DNA of 64,000 nt from Candidula unifasciata (Eukaryota > Mollusca > Gastropoda > Stylommatophora > Geomitridae), in contig CAJHNH020008013.1 of the NCBI GenBank assembly GCA_905116865.2, positions 137,690 to 201,689 of the forward strand. Reading direction: 5' to 3'. The position numbers were made by a program, and so were the translations under genes. Of this stretch, positions 1 through 17,774 are shown piece by piece. A model generated the notes under the pieces. That model saw nothing but the letters and a program-made list of their open reading frames with translations. It had not been told where the DNA came from and did no database searches. Position 1 is the stretch's first letter. Every line of letters begins with the position of its first letter.

Positions 1-152
1 GGAGTGGAAAAAGAACGAGGACATGGTGAAAGCTAAGAAGAAGAAGACACTTCTGAAACAATGTCTGTCATATGTTCCCTTATATTTATGCTTATTTCTT
101 TGTCATATTTTCATCATTAAAAAATCAACATGTTATCTCATTCTTTTGGTAG

Positions 153-5891
<5,739 letters not shown>

Positions 5892-7398
5892 ACACCAAAG
5901 ACAGTCAACATCCAGCAGAATTTGGCTAGGCAGAATTTTGTGTCATGCCCTCATCTTTCCACCTCAATTTACTTTTTATACTTATTGTATTCTACAATAA
6001 ATATCACCTCTGGTTATATTAAAGCAAGTTCTAGAATATTCTCCTACAGATGTTTTCAGTTATTGTTCTAATCTGGTTCTCTTATAGTAGAAGTATGCAT
6101 TTTTAACATCTAACTTATATTAGTTACTAATGCGAGATTGACGTGTGTTTAATCAGTTTTGGAATAACAACTTTTTCATCCAGAGTTTAATAAAGTTCCT
6201 GGAATACTTGTGATTAATTTTGTCTTGAAAGTTGTATAATTTTCAACTCGGTTGCATCCTTACAAATGGAGTAACAAAGATAGATACAATTTTAAATGAA
6301 CAATTCATACATTGATCCCTACTGGCAAATCGGTACCTTGCAATGAGATTTTTCAAGCATATTCTCCACAGTTGTTTAGCACCTCCTGATTTTCTTTTCT
6401 TGTGTCTCTGTGATTCAACATTGTAAGGACAACAGTTAGTTTGTTTTACCCCTCCAGGAGACTGCCTTAAGGTTTGATTACTTCTACAACTTCACGTTAT
6501 ATCCTGGATGGCAAGCCACCAGGGCAAATTCTAGATATCCTATTTAACCTCCCCAAAAAAAGTTAAAAACTTGTATTATTATTTTTTTAAACAACATTTT
6601 TTTAAAGGGTCATATTTTGTACAAACTGTTAGGATATTGGTAGGATATATATAGTGTTTCAGGTGTGATAATTACTCTTCAGTTTGTGCTTTCATTTGTT
6701 CTGAGCAGTTACCATACTTGTACTCTCTGCCCCCCACCACACACACACACACACACACACACCACACACAAATGCACACAAACACACAGAAATATGTAGT
6801 GTATCAACAAAGATCATTGTAAAATTCTAGCATGAAACAAACTTCAAGTGTATATGCTAGGAATAAGAAACCTTCAGAAATGACATGTGTAATTAGGGTT
6901 TGGTTTTTGATGCTTTTAGCGCCTTCCATTTGATTAAGAAAAAAGCTCGTTAGAGAAAAGATTATTTAAAAGTTTTGTCAGAATTATCACAGACTATTGC
7001 TGTCTTCATATTCCTTTATAAGCCAGAGTGGAAATGTTGAAGTTTTTATTTGTATGTAGAGTGAAAGCTGATTTCAGATAAAAGCCAGTAAATAATGCTT
7101 TATAGGTCAGGTATTAACTGTACAAGTTTATTGCATGTACTTCATGAATGGAAATAAATTGTTCCATTTATATCATAAACTAGAAAACAAATAGTCCATG
7201 TTATTCTGAAAACTGACATTGAATACTATCTTTGTTAATCATGAAAACCTTTTATGTAACCCATTAATTGAATAGTTAATGTTTTATATAAATCACAGTG
7301 AATGTTCCCTGCAATTTATTGAGTTCATAATTTTTGTGTGAAATAACACATATAATAAGAGGTGCAGGGAATAATTAAAGAAATTGTGTATTTTAATT
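5892..7398 (+). other. NEDD4 3' UTR/flank with candidate polyadenylation signals
   Basis: AT-rich and without coding potential. AATAAA hexamers occur at 5996-6001, 6189-6194 and 7153-7158. The first, about 105 bases after the stop, is the simplest choice for the mRNA end. A CA microsatellite lies at about 6736-6790. Which signal is used cannot be read from the sequence. Confidence 0.6.
6736..6790. repeat. CA microsatellite
   Basis: A (CA)n run of about 15 repeats followed by imperfect CA-rich sequence in the NEDD4 3' flank. Confidence 0.9.
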
Positions 7399-7655
7399 TG
7401 ATCAAATAACATTGTGTACTACTGACTTGCTAAGTTGATGCGAATGCTTCGTAATGTTGGGATGCCAGGTTCGATCCCAGCTGCGGGCCACGCGCCTTGC
7501 GCTGGTTTCGACAGTGAGTTTTGAGAAAGCCGACCGCCCAGAAAGCAATGGCAAACGAATGAACGTAAATTTGCCTGGAAAAACCACACAACAGCCAGAG
7601 GCTGTTGGGGTTGGTTCTGCAACGTCCTGTAAAGGATACGCAACTAACTACTGAC
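7399..7655 (+). repeat. SINE family V, near complete
   Basis: tRNA-like head with a box B (aggttcgatcccagctgcgg), then a central domain (gcaatggcaaac, aatttgcctggaaaaaccac) and the tail tgtaaaggatacgcaactaac. Decayed relatives lie at 44563-44872 and 47500-47840. A poly-C run follows at about 7665. Confidence 0.8.
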
Positions 7656-7799
7656 TAAGTTATTCCCCCCCCCCCCCCCCCTCCATTACAGCGGAAGATA
7701 ACTGAATAGGCATATTGATAATCTTAAATGTGACCACACTCTGTAATTTACATGTTTGATATTATATTTACACTGGGTGGGACCATTCACAGAGATTGC

Positions 7800-8130
7800 T
7801 AGCCGACTAAAAAAGTGTGACATGACCCTGGAGTGGCATGACTGAAGAGTGACATGAGTTTGACATCACGGGTTAATGTGACGTTATTGGATTTACATTG
7901 TCATAGAATGTTATATGGCTGAAGAGAATGACTTGAGCAAAGAGTATGACATGACTGAATTGTGATATGACTCTAGAGTGACATGACTGAAGAGTGTTAC
8001 ATGGTCAGAAAGTTACATGACTGAAGAGCGTCACAAAAGCCAGCAAGACATTTTGAAGAGTGACATTATTGGAGAGTGACATGATAAAGGAGTGACAAAA
8101 CTGAAGTATGTGACTTGACCTGAGAGTGTG
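7800..8130. repeat. Degenerate minisatellite based on gaagagtgacatgact
   Basis: About 15 imperfect copies of a 16-24 base unit containing gtgacatgact. No coding sense is seen. Confidence 0.75.
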
Positions 8131-8214
8131 ACAGTTAGAGTTGCAATTTGGTGCTGAATACCCCTATACTGATTGCTCCCTAAAAAGTAATTCAAAGAAT
8201 ATTTTAATGGCAAG

Positions 8215-8510
8215 ACATAAGTCCCCGTGTGGGTTTCGGGGCCCTATTTTGGGGGGAAGGGGGGGATAGGTTTGCTGCTTCGTTAACAAGTATGTCATAA
8301 ATGTCAACTAGTTAGGGGTGTTTCTTTTGAAGTCAGAGTGCCTTTGCCCAAGAGACGAGAAACCAGCAGTCTCTATACAAATAACCCGGATTTGTAAAAT
8401 GGATGTGCATGCAAAACTCAAATTCTGAAACAAGACCTAAGTCCATAAGTAGACGAGCAACCAGAACTTTCCACCAGAGTTTAAAGCGGGTAAACGCAAA
8501 GAGAGAAGAC
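8215..8510 (+). repeat. Interspersed repeat B, sense
   Basis: Starts with a gtgggtttcggggccc box and a G-rich run, then acaagtatgtcataa, ttaggggtgtttctt, gcagtctctatacaaataa and cagaactttccac..gagttta. Other copies are at 28990-29290 and 36600-36866, with fragments elsewhere. Class unknown; possibly SINE-like. Confidence 0.75.
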
Positions 8511-8595
8511 ATTATTTGTGAATGTTGGAAAGGTCTAAAGGTAACAGTGCAAAGCTTGTCCTCTTATGTGAATCACCTTAGTTGAGTCAGCGAGA

Positions 8596-8865
8596 TCTAG
8601 TGCTGACACAGTGGTTAGTGTGTTTGCTATCCCAGTTCAAGATTCAATCCCCAGAAGTGGCAGGCTGTTTCAAATTGGCTTGGTTATCGTCTCAGCCTTG
8701 TAAAAATAAGTGATGAAGAACGTTTATGTTTTCCTGAGCCCATTTGGGGGGAACAAGACTAGAACCACTGCCCCCTAACAAGCTTCTGGTAATCATATGC
8801 TTCTTCACCTCTCAGGCAAATGGACTCTGACTTCAAAGTAAAACACCCCTAATTAGTCACCTGTA
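8596..8865. repeat. tRNA-like SINE head joined to an antisense repeat B fragment
   Basis: 8596-8655 has a tRNA-like head (acacagtggttagtgtg, then a box B-like agattcaatcccc). 8740-8865 is the reverse complement of the repeat B segment around gaagtcagagt, forming an inverted pair with 8215-8510. Confidence 0.6.
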
Positions 8866-8869
8866 ATGG

Positions 8870-10120
8870 CATGTTTGTTTGGGGGAGGTGGGGGATGCAT
8901 AAATGGTCAATGTCATCACTTTTGTTTCCCAGAAATGTGTTAATGTCCAGTATCTCTAGGTCAAGTTCGCAACTGTACTGACCAGAAAAGAACTACAGAC
9001 CAGTGTGTTGGATAGTGAGTGCACTATCCACTTTGCCACTTGCGGCACAGAAGAATAAATGTTATGTGTTTTTATAAAACAAAAACAAATGCCGCACTCA
9101 AGCAGATAGCTTTTCTTTTTAAATGTTTATACATATTTCAAATATATATTCACTTACCTTTGTTTCCTGCATCGACTTGTATTTCTTTTATCTCTCTCCT
9201 GTAGATATGTTGTAACAAAATAACCCAGATTACTATGTTGTATTTTGTGCTCTTCCTGCCATATGTATGTAGCTACCAGAAATTGCTTTACAGTCTATAT
9301 TTGTATACACTTGCATATTTCCATGGTGAATCAGGTACAGATTAAAAGGATCTTTTATTCACTTTCTGCATGTGACAGTTACATTCTATTCTTGTATATG
9401 ACCATGTTTAACTATAAAGGTACAGTAAATACATTTCACATGTACATTCAGAAAGTGTTGCGGTGAACAAAAGAATGATGTTTGCTTTCATTTCATGTTC
9501 TTAATATGTTAGCAGTTACCTTATGTATTTAATAATATAATTGTGAAAGTATTATAGTTTTCACATGTCCATTCAGGATGTTCTGTGCTGAGTGTGATAC
9601 AAAATCACAATCTTTACTTTGATTTCACATTTTCAGTGTGTCAGCAATTAATTCTGTACACCTGTATTTGACTGTGATTAACTATAAAGTTGTTCATACA
9701 TTACATAGCTGCATTCGGGAGGTTCTGTGACATGTCTGGTATTATTTGAAGTGTGTGTCTGTATGTAGGCAGCACAGAAAGGGACCACTGTAGGCTGTCA
9801 TACATATCACAGAAGGAAATATAGAGATGCATTACCACTTTGCCATCTATATCATCTGTAGTGTTGATCACATGATCACAACACTGTGACTAAATCTTTT
9901 TCACATTGGCACCCAGGTTGCCCATTGTCTCTCTGATAGACTACTTCGTCGCTTATCAGAAGAGTATTTGGTCTGTCTCCTTTGATCACATGAACACTGC
10001 AGGAATCCTTTTCAGGGCTCTTGGTGGCATGCAGTGTGCTAAGCCATTTTAAATGGTGCATATAACCTAGTCACAATTATAACCTAAAGCTTCCCCTTCA
10101 GGGATGCAGGTTGAACGTGA
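8870..10120. other. Intergenic stretch with no recognised feature
   Basis: AT-rich. Two loosely similar segments containing acatttcacatgtacattcag- and gttttcacatgtccattcag-type sequence lie near 9430 and 9560, suggesting an old tandem duplication. No gene seen. Confidence 0.5.
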
Positions 10121-10224
10121 TGAATTTTTTGTTCTTTTTCCTAGCAAAACACTTTTCTACCTAACTCTTTTTCATCTTCTAATCACCTCCCTTACACCTT
10201 GTATCCTCATCAGTCCAACAATAT

Positions 10225-10545
10225 TGCATTTTTGGTATCCACCAGCCGAGAAAGTCCTTTAAGTTTTTTTTAACCTATCTCAACAGGATTTAAAAAAATT
10301 ATCTTCTTTAAGTCCATGCCGCGTGGCGTTGGTAGTCATGTCTATCCACAACCTTCTGTCTTGTTTACTTTCAATCAATTCTGACACAGATAATCCTCCA
10401 TGTTGTTATGTCAAACTGTCCAGCCTCTGTTCTCTTGGTCTCCCTCTGCCTCTCCTCCCCTCCAAATTCCCTACTGTCACGATGTACTCTAGTTTTCTCC
10501 TTCTCATTACATAACCAAAGAATGTAGATTGTCTCTTTCTGATGT
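10225..10545 (-). mobile_element. LINE ORF2 C-terminal relic, antisense
   Basis: The minus strand gives IRKRQSTFFGYVMRRRKLEY, IVTVGNLEGRR and RGRPREQRLDSL, the conserved FFGH.MRR..LEH tail of a common non-LTR retrotransposon. Related tails are at 27690-27910, 52585-52858, 58570-58827 and 62340-62760. Confidence 0.75.
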
Positions 10546-10589
10546 AAACACTCAAATCTCTTGGTGGATATTTTTGTTTCAGCTGATCA

Positions 10590-10800
10590 CTGGGTCTAAA
10601 AAGTTAGCATTCTAGCCACTACTCTCTGCACTACAGCTTAAGGTAGTGCTGAATCTGTTTGTTTACCCGTTAATATCGCAGCAGCAATGGCCTAACGAAC
10701 ATCCAAGACCTAAAGCAGGTGGCAACGAACAGCTGATATGGAGAGCTATTACCTTTGACCTATGCGCCGCCCTAGGCCCACGAGGAAAGACTAACTAACT
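10590..10800 (+). repeat. SINE-like 3' domain fragment
   Basis: Contains gcagcaatggcctaacgaac, gtggcaacgaacagctg and a ctaactaacta tail, similar in style to SINE family tails. No close second copy was seen in the window. Confidence 0.45.
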
Positions 10801-11519
10801 AATGAACTTTAATGGTCTTATTTAGAACACTTTAGTGTAAAGAGAGGCTTTGATACCATCATACATCCCCTAATGGCTGTGATATGGTCGAATTCATATG
10901 TTTGTTTTGCGTTAATGTTTTCATGATAAAATGATTGGCCTGTCTTGTGATTATTGAATTAATGTTTTTATTCGAAAACTAATTGCTTCGATGTAGTATA
11001 TTTTTGTTATTCTTGTGGATGTAGGCACTGATGTCATGCATATGTAATGTAACATCAGCAGGAAGGATTATGAATTAAAGATTAGTTTTTATACATGTGT
11101 TTATATGTAAACCATATATAAATGTACAGTGTTTTATTCTTTAGTACAGTCGTTTATCCTTGTATTGACAGATTTGAAATCAAGACATAAACTAATTCCT
11201 GTAAAAATATGTGTACATGAATTGTTTTCTTAGATTCATAGTACTTACTCCTTACTAGTTCTAGTACTCTTGATAGCATGCTTGCTTTTCGATGTAAATG
11301 ACATCAGTCAAACTTCTTCAGTGCCTGACATATAACCAGACACGCACACAAAAACTAGGTTTACTGAATAAATGATGAATTCTTAGTAAGCAAATGTGTT
11401 TTGCCCTCAAAAAGGAAAACATGAACTGCAGGTTAAAAACTACTGTCTTTGAGTTAAATTTCTTTGAGTGTGTCCCAGGACCCAGTTTTGGGGTAAAGAA
11501 AGAATAGACCAACTGCATA

Positions 11520-11715
11520 AGCCCTCCCTTCCCCACTCCCCCTCTCTATTCCCCCTACCTCTCAGAGCAAGCGTTTCCTAAAAAGCGACTAATTTGGGAT
11601 TTGCTGATATGGATTTGTTATGCTAAAGAGCACAGCTATTACAGCCTAACTGTAAACCACACCACAATAAGCCAGCTGCCCGTTTAAGGGTGAACACAGA
11701 AAAAGGACAGAATTT
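11520..11715 (+). repeat. Interspersed repeat C fragment
   Basis: Contains aatttgggatttgctgatatgga, agcacagctattacagc, ctgtaaaccac, caataagccagctgcccgtt and aagggtgaacacaga. These blocks recur at 48459-48670, 51485-51650 and 60700-60920. Repeat C shares its G-rich head with repeat B. Confidence 0.65.
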
Positions 11716-11854
11716 ACTTCTTCTTCATTGCTCTTTTAGATGAAATGCATCGCCTTGTTACACCCCTCTCTAACAACAGGGCAATGTGTCTTGAAGTTTT
11801 TAAGCTTATGTGTAAAGTTTAAGGACTCCGGCAGTGGATTTTTCAAATACATAA

Positions 11855-11995
11855 CCTTGGCTCCCAGGTCGATCCAGCTTTAAATGGTAACCAGGTAAAG
11901 TCCTGGGGAGTAAAAGTGGCTGGTGTGATTGGTCTATGAAAATAATGTTTCCAGCCTCATTTACCCCGCCACTTTGTGGGACCTTTACTTTTTCA
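11855..11995 (+). repeat. SINE family A fragment, sense
   Basis: Keeps the ggtaaccaggtaaagtcctgg block, then agtaaaagtggctggtgtgattggtctat. The tRNA-like head is lost. Confidence 0.7.
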
Positions 11996-11999
11996 CTAC

Positions 12000-12235
12000 T
12001 TACTCCAGCAGTATCATTCCATGGTTAGGTCTGTGTTTACCACTTTTAGAGCCATGTGGGACGTGGAGTCCGGGATCCTGAAGCTCAAGGCCATGTGACT
12101 AAGGCAATCACCACAAACTGTTCAAAGTAGGATTTGCCATTTTTGCCCCGACTGAAAATGATCGTCTTCCCTTACTTAGGATTGAATCCGGGTCTGCTGC
12201 CTGAGGACCCGGGGTCTTAATCACTCTGCCAGCCA
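12000..12235 (-). repeat. tRNA-derived SINE, antisense
   Basis: The minus strand starts gtggctggcagagtgattaa (box A-like) with a box B-like ccggattcaatcc about 35 bases on, then a body unrelated to family A. Related in head type to the repeats at 50860-51117. Confidence 0.65.
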
Positions 12236-12344
12236 CTTCTACCACGCCATTCAATGCCGAGAAGTATAAATCAAATTATCAGGGCCGTCTCCACAATGAA
12301 GGTTGTCTGCATTGGATCTTTCTAACTCTTATCTTGAATGTACA

Positions 12345-12552
12345 TATGATATTAGCCTTATATTTATATAAACCCATCGGCTAGAGTAGGTGATATGGCC
12401 AGCAGCCATTTCTTTCTAGTATTCTTCTTGGCACATATTCAGGACTGGGTTGACATAAGAGCCATTGTTAATTTTTTCCAAATTCCATGCGTTGAACCAT
12501 GGACCTTCAGGTCAGTGGGTGAACGTTTAGCCACTGTGCTACCATAGCTCCC
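12345..12552 (-). repeat. SINE family A, antisense
   Basis: Reverse-complement family A: head remnants (gaaccatggaccttcaggtc, gtttagccactgtgctacca) at the right, body at the left. Confidence 0.65.
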
Positions 12553-12645
12553 TTCACAGCACGTGGCAAGCGTGCTTAATGACTTCGCCATAGAGACTGG
12601 TGTGGTGTTAGACTCAAGTATCCTCTGTATTCTAATGCTCTAGAA

Positions 12646-12843
12646 CCGTGGCTCTCAACCTTCCTAATGCCGCGACCCTTTCGTACAGTTCCTCATGTTG
12701 TGGCGACCCCCAAACATACAATTATTTTTATTACTACTTTATAACCTCAATGAATGTATGCTTTCTTATAGTCTTTGGCAACCTCTGTGAAAGGGTCCTT
12801 CGACCCCAAAAAGGGGCCATCAACCACAGGTTGGGAACCGCTG
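12646..12843. mobile_element. SPIN-like hAT MITE, copy 1 (198 bp)
   Basis: The left end reads ccgtggctctcaaccttcct and the right end ggttgggaaccgctg, near-perfect inverted repeats. Inside are gcgaccctttcgtacagttc, a TGTTGTGGCGACCCCC box and gaaagggtccttcgacccc. This layout matches the SPIN hAT family as remembered. Flanks CTCTAGAA (12638-12645) and ATCTAGAG (12844-12851) form an imperfect 8-bp target duplication of the hAT type. No transposase is present. Confidence 0.85.
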
Positions 12844-13319
12844 ATCTAGAGGGAGATAACGTAATAAAATAGCTCGTCTTTTGAAAGAGCCTAAATGCTT
12901 TGCTATCTCGTTCAACAAACTTGAAAATGTATCAAAATATAAATTCATACCAACCATTTAAAAAAAATTTTTAAATGAGGCAAATACTGACAAAACTTCC
13001 ACATTGCATAATTCTAAAAAAGTTGTTTATATACTACTTCTTTTTCAGCCTGCTCAAATAGAAGACACAATCAAATATGTTTGCATCCTGGAAAACATTA
13101 GGTCAAGATGAGAAGCAGTCAGAGTACCTTATAAACAGTCAGATTAGTGTAGAGTCAAAATCATATTGAGCCAGAAGTGCAGAGAGAGGCTAGCAGGTGT
13201 CACAGGTGTGGAAATTCACAAATAAATCAAGATAGGCATACATGGTCAAGGCCTTATGGAAGATCGTGTAAAATTTGGAGGAGATAATTGAAAACCAGTC
13301 TGGTGAGAGTTTTATGTTT

Positions 13320-13460
13320 AGACAACAAATCAACATCATGGCACAAGGGGTAACCCATAAGTGCTCCTTTCTAATTATAACTCAATCCTGATTCCGAAGA
13401 ATCTCTGCGCAGTACACAAACTCTGTAGCATCAGTGAGGGCCCTGAAATACTTTTAGTAG
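13320..13460 (-). repeat. SINE family D 3' end, antisense
   Basis: Very similar to the left part of 33826-34140 (aaatcaacatcatggcacaa, gtaacccataagtgctcc, tctgtagcatcagtga, tgaaatactttt). It is the tail region that resembles the LINE 3' end. Confidence 0.7.
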
Positions 13461-13474
13461 ATTTTCTACTCTAA

Positions 13475-13690
13475 GAATGATAGGGCCTCTTTAGAGATCG
13501 GGGAACCCCTTGTGACTCTCAGGTCATCTATAAACATGACTGGTGCTATGGGGCCTCATTGGAGATCAGGGCACCCCCGTAGCTCTCAGGTCATCTATAA
13601 ACCTAACAGACGCTATAGGACCTCATGATAGGGCTTCCTTGGAAATCAAGGAGGCATCCCTTCTGGCTCTCATGTCATCTACTAAAGTGG
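13475..13690. repeat. Three tandem ~70-bp repeats
   Basis: Each unit has tagggcctc..tggagatcrgg, then acccc and ctctcaggtcatctataaac. Starts are near 13478, 13547 and 13625; the third is most diverged. Confidence 0.8.
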
Positions 13691-13860
13691 TTGTATGTCT
13701 TTACTTGGGTAGGTTGTTTCAGAGGTTTAGTAACAGACTGTCTTTTTTACTACATGTGTCTCTGGCACAGACAACTTGTTATGAACAAACAGTCTGACCT
13801 TTATGCTGCCTTGGGGGTGGATCTGTTTAAGCACGCCATAAGTATGCCCACTTAGAGAGA

Positions 13861-14060
13861 ATGCCTTTTGACACCATACCATACAAAGCATACATGGAAA
13901 GAGAAGAAGGACGTAGAGCACGGGGTAGGCCAAGAACAAGATGGAAGGATAACATCAGAAAAACTCTACAACAGCACGATGTGCCTATGGTCGAGGCAGC
14001 CAGAAGAGCTAGAAACAGAACCTTATATCTCCCTCAACACCCACAGCGGTAAAAGAGGAA
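13861..14060 (+). mobile_element. LINE ORF C-terminal relic
   Basis: Reads YKAYMEREEGRRARGRPRTR then WKDNIR..L, followed by AARRARNR: the R.RGRP..RW.D.I tail of non-LTR RT proteins. Too short to assign to a clade. Confidence 0.55.
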
Positions 14061-14559
14061 GTGAAGAAGAAGGAGAAGAAGATAAGTATGCCGGATGCTG
14101 TCTCAAGTACCTAGTGTGAAATAACGTGCCCTCCTCTCTCTGTAGTAAAAATTAAGCTAAGAGAAAATATAGTGGGAGGACCTCGTATAATTTTTCATGA
14201 AAATCAAGAAAAGCATAAAACACAGATCAGAGGGGGTAAGGTGGTGCAGAGCATAAAAGGCTATGATGCCATTGACCTATTTCTGAGACTCATTCCTTTT
14301 GTGTTTTGTTCAACTTTGTGTAGTCTGTGGTTAACGTCTGCCCAAACCTTGATGTATTGCAGGGTGTGAGAGAAGTTGTCTTTTTTTGCAGCCGAGTGTG
14401 AGTCTCATGGCCTCATTTTGTACTCAGTCCAGTTTTTCTAACTGGGTTATGCTGACAGTGAGGAGGCCTCTAACACGAGGCAGAAACCTCTGGTTGGGGC
14501 ACAGCTCCTGCGACCCGCCATTAAAATGTTGTACATTTTTTTTTAAACATTGATCACGT

Positions 14560-14950
14560 CATCATTTTGTAAGATAGCAAGATAACGTCCGAGAAGTACG
14601 ACTGACAAGACTTGCAAATGTACAGTGAGTCGCTTATGATACAACCTGACAATCAACCTGGGGAAACAGATGGTCGGACAGCTAGTTGAAGGGACGACTA
14701 GATGGTTAGACAGGCAAACTATCTTTAAAAAATCGTCTTTTTACTTTGTGAAAAATCGCAGTCATGTATGCTACAATCAGGCTGGCATATAGGGAAAATA
14801 ATTGGCCAGACATCCCCGCTGATGGGACTAGTTTGTAAGACCTGTGAGTTTACAGCCACTCATGGTACAACCAGGCAGACGACCGGGGGGGACACAGACA
14901 TTCAGACATCTAGTTAAAGGGTCGACTAAATGGTTAGATAGGCAAACTGC
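14560..14950. repeat. Diverged tandem duplication (~220-bp unit)
   Basis: The block with gctagttgaagggacgacta and gatggttagacaggcaaact (ends about 14720) is repeated as ctagttaaagggtcgactaa and atggttagataggcaaactg (ends about 14950). The upstream parts also align (catgatacaac..., cagacgacc...). Confidence 0.7.
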
Positions 14951-14986
14951 CTTTTTCCCCTCTATATAAAGTCATTGCACCATATG

Positions 14987-16779
14987 CCATGACATCAGAA
15001 CCATTTAATATCGCCCCGGTACTACCCCAGGGCCCTGCAATTTTCCTAATGCTCTTCAATGTGTATACAAGCAAGATTGCAGAACTCAAAGCATTAAATG
15101 CTGAAAGGATATTGACTTTTGCTGATGATGTTCTTGCATATAAACAGGGAAGTAATGGCAATGGATAGCCCAAGAGCTACAGGCAACTGTAGACAAAGTG
15201 ACTGACTAGTGTGCAGAAATGGGTGTTGTCATAAACTCAGAAAAGGTGGCTGTTTTGTGGTGATATGATAGAATTGTAAGAGCTAATTTTTCAAGCCTTA
15301 CAATTAATAACAGTAACATCAGAAGAAAAAGCAAACTGGAGTACCTGGGTATCATTTTCGATAGAAGCTTGTCCATCAGTGATCATATGGAGGCAGTTGC
15401 AGTGAAATGCCAAAAAGGACTCCATGTTCTCAAGATTATGGCAGCAAGGGACATGGAACCAAGAATGTTGTTCACCATGTTTAAGCATGTGATTCTTTCT
15501 GTGATAGATTATGGACTTGAATTGCTTACCATATCAAAGATCCAAATGATGAGACTTGAACGCATACTGAATGAAGCCTTGCGGCTAATTCTAGGATGTA
15601 CAAGAGATATGCCGGTAGTAAGTATGCAGTATATACTTGCACTGCCTACTTTTGCAGACAGGCTCAATGTTCTGCATGCAAAGTCATATCTCAGAGTAGC
15701 TGCAGAGAAGAAGCACCTCCTGCATGATGCCCTGGGTAGAGCTAAGGGTCACAGACTGAAAAGAGAAAGGTCTTGGATGGCACAAACTGAAGACACAATC
15801 AGACTTGTGTGCGGGCTCGATACATTTGTGCGAGGTGAGGAGTGAGTCAAAGTGCCTGAGCAAGTTTCAGACTTGTGCAGGGTTCTTATCACGTTGGGTC
15901 TTGAGTGCAGGGACTGGCCAGCTGGCGCTGCAGAATCAGAAGTTCAACAAATGATTCATGACCATTCCTGCCCAAGTAATGTGATTATCTATACAGATGG
16001 CACTGTGATGAGGGGCAGACAAAGTGCACGTGGGTTTATAGCAAAAGCGAATGGACGTCGCTGAGTGCAATAAAGCCTTGTATATGATATCACAACGTCT
16101 AGTTTGAAAATGGAGGTGGGGGGCAGTCACTGCTACACTCCGCTGACTTGAGAATCAGCTGTACACACTCGCCATGATTGTAACTGACTCGCAGAGCATG
16201 TTGAGAAAGGTGAAAACGTGTATGCTCCATGCAGAGTGGCAAGCATCACTTCAGAGGTCCCGGGTAGTTAGCATTCTTTGGATATTCTCTCCAGGTCATG
16301 CCGGTATGTTGAAAAATGAGCAGGCAGATAGACTGGCCGGTTCTGCACCACTTAGTGGTAAACTGATGTATGCCAAGCTAGGTTTGAGGGCACTCTGGGA
16401 GTGAGTGAACAGTGCGGAAGCGCAAATAGATAATTACAGTCTGAGGAGAATGGCGCTGCAAAGAGTTACCAGGGGATTTGGTCGATGCTTAACACTCAAG
16501 GGAAAGGCGAGACGGATGTACAATCAGATTGAGTTACTGGTACCATCGGGACTGGAACTATTCGTTTGCTGCTGAGGATAGGAACGGAGCGCTTATGGGA
16601 GAGTCCCGAGTGCTATGATATCGATTCTTAATTCCACATTCAACATGCCATGACCTCTTAAGACCACTAAAACTCCTGATATAACTAACTGACACGACAA
16701 ATTGACTTCCTCACTGAGTCACTGCCACATAATATTGGGATACTACACTTGCCACTTTGCTATAATTTTGCATTTTTAT
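14987..16779 (+). mobile_element. 5'-truncated LINE with RT and RNase H, flanked by 27-base direct repeats
   Basis: In order: RT motif VLPQGPAIFLMLFNVYTSKI (about 15015-15090); FADDVLAY box (about 15115); RT thumb/connection with SVIDYGLELL and LRLILGCTRDMPVV (15369-15845, the longest open piece); RNase H strand 1 IIYTDGTVMRGRQSARGFIA (about 15984); TDSQSMLRKV (about 16180); PGHAGMLKNEQADRLAGSAP (about 16290); and a conserved 3' tail near 16590-16640. The RNase H places it in an I-like group of non-LTR elements. Stops and frameshifts make it dead. Flanks 14960-14986 and 16780-16806 match at 25 of 27 bases. Confidence 0.85.
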
Positions 16780-16806
16780 CTCTATATAAAGTCATAGCAC
16801 CAAATG

Positions 16807-17770
16807 TCTAGTGCTCCTGATGCCCTCTGTCTCCTTTGGCAAGCTTGTATGTAATTACCACCTGTATCACAGCTTAGCTGTACACTACCATAACCACAGC
16901 TCAGTTAATAACCACGACCAGACCATGAAGAGGCATGATCGACCCCCACTCGTTGGTATGGCACTTGTTGGTTGTGCTGTTTGACCACAAACCACCGAGC
17001 TTCAGCTGACACCCATACCTATAAACACGTTTTCATATTTTACTTTTCAGTGTATATATTTTATATCACCCTACAGCAAGGCAATTCCTTTCTTCCTTTA
17101 TCCTACTATATAACTCACATAAATAGTGCCATATCTCTCTATTTTATTTTTTTAAATTTTTTGTTCTACTGTATAGCCCATAATTTTCTATTCCCGCCAA
17201 GTCAATCAATACCCCTAGTTTTCTTGATTCTACTATATAACCCCCAAAACAGACACCTGTAGTGCTCACCCCTGCTCTCCTACCCCAAAGTCCGAAACCC
17301 TCGGATCTTCTGCTGTCTGCTCCGCCTCTCACGGACACATAAGAACCTCACCGAGCCGTGTGACTTACATAGACCTTACTCTGACCCGCAGCTGACCCCA
17401 AGTCACGTGACCTGAACCTCGACCGAGCCACCAGATGACCTCGATTTAAAAAAAAAAAGGAAAAATGCCAAATCAGGTTTTGCACCCTCCAAAAATTATA
17501 AATCGGGTGGCTTTACACCGCTATCTCTGCAGTATAAATCGTTTTTCTCTTATAAAGTCATGAAGCCACCGATTTGGGGTTGAGCGGGGGGGGGGGGGGG
17601 GATTAGCAAAGTTTTTATAAGGAACATACAAACAAAAGGGGGAGGAGGGGATGTCCTCGCTAATCACTATTGATATTGAACATTATTTACTCTGCTGCAA
17701 GAAATACGAACTCCTAAGGGCGTCGTCTAATGAATATATTATCCCCTGCAATAAGCATATGAGAACTGAA
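16807..17770. other. Intergenic stretch, no gene recognised
   Basis: 17340-17600 is richer in GC with an aaatcgggtggct/agccaccgatttgg inverted pair and a poly-G run near 17586. Otherwise AT-rich. Open frames here are short and match no family I know. Confidence 0.4.
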
Positions 17771-17774
17771 AAAA

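Noticed and set aside
7440..7500. tRNA gene with a perfect box B
   Set aside because: No cloverleaf; it is the head of SINE family V.
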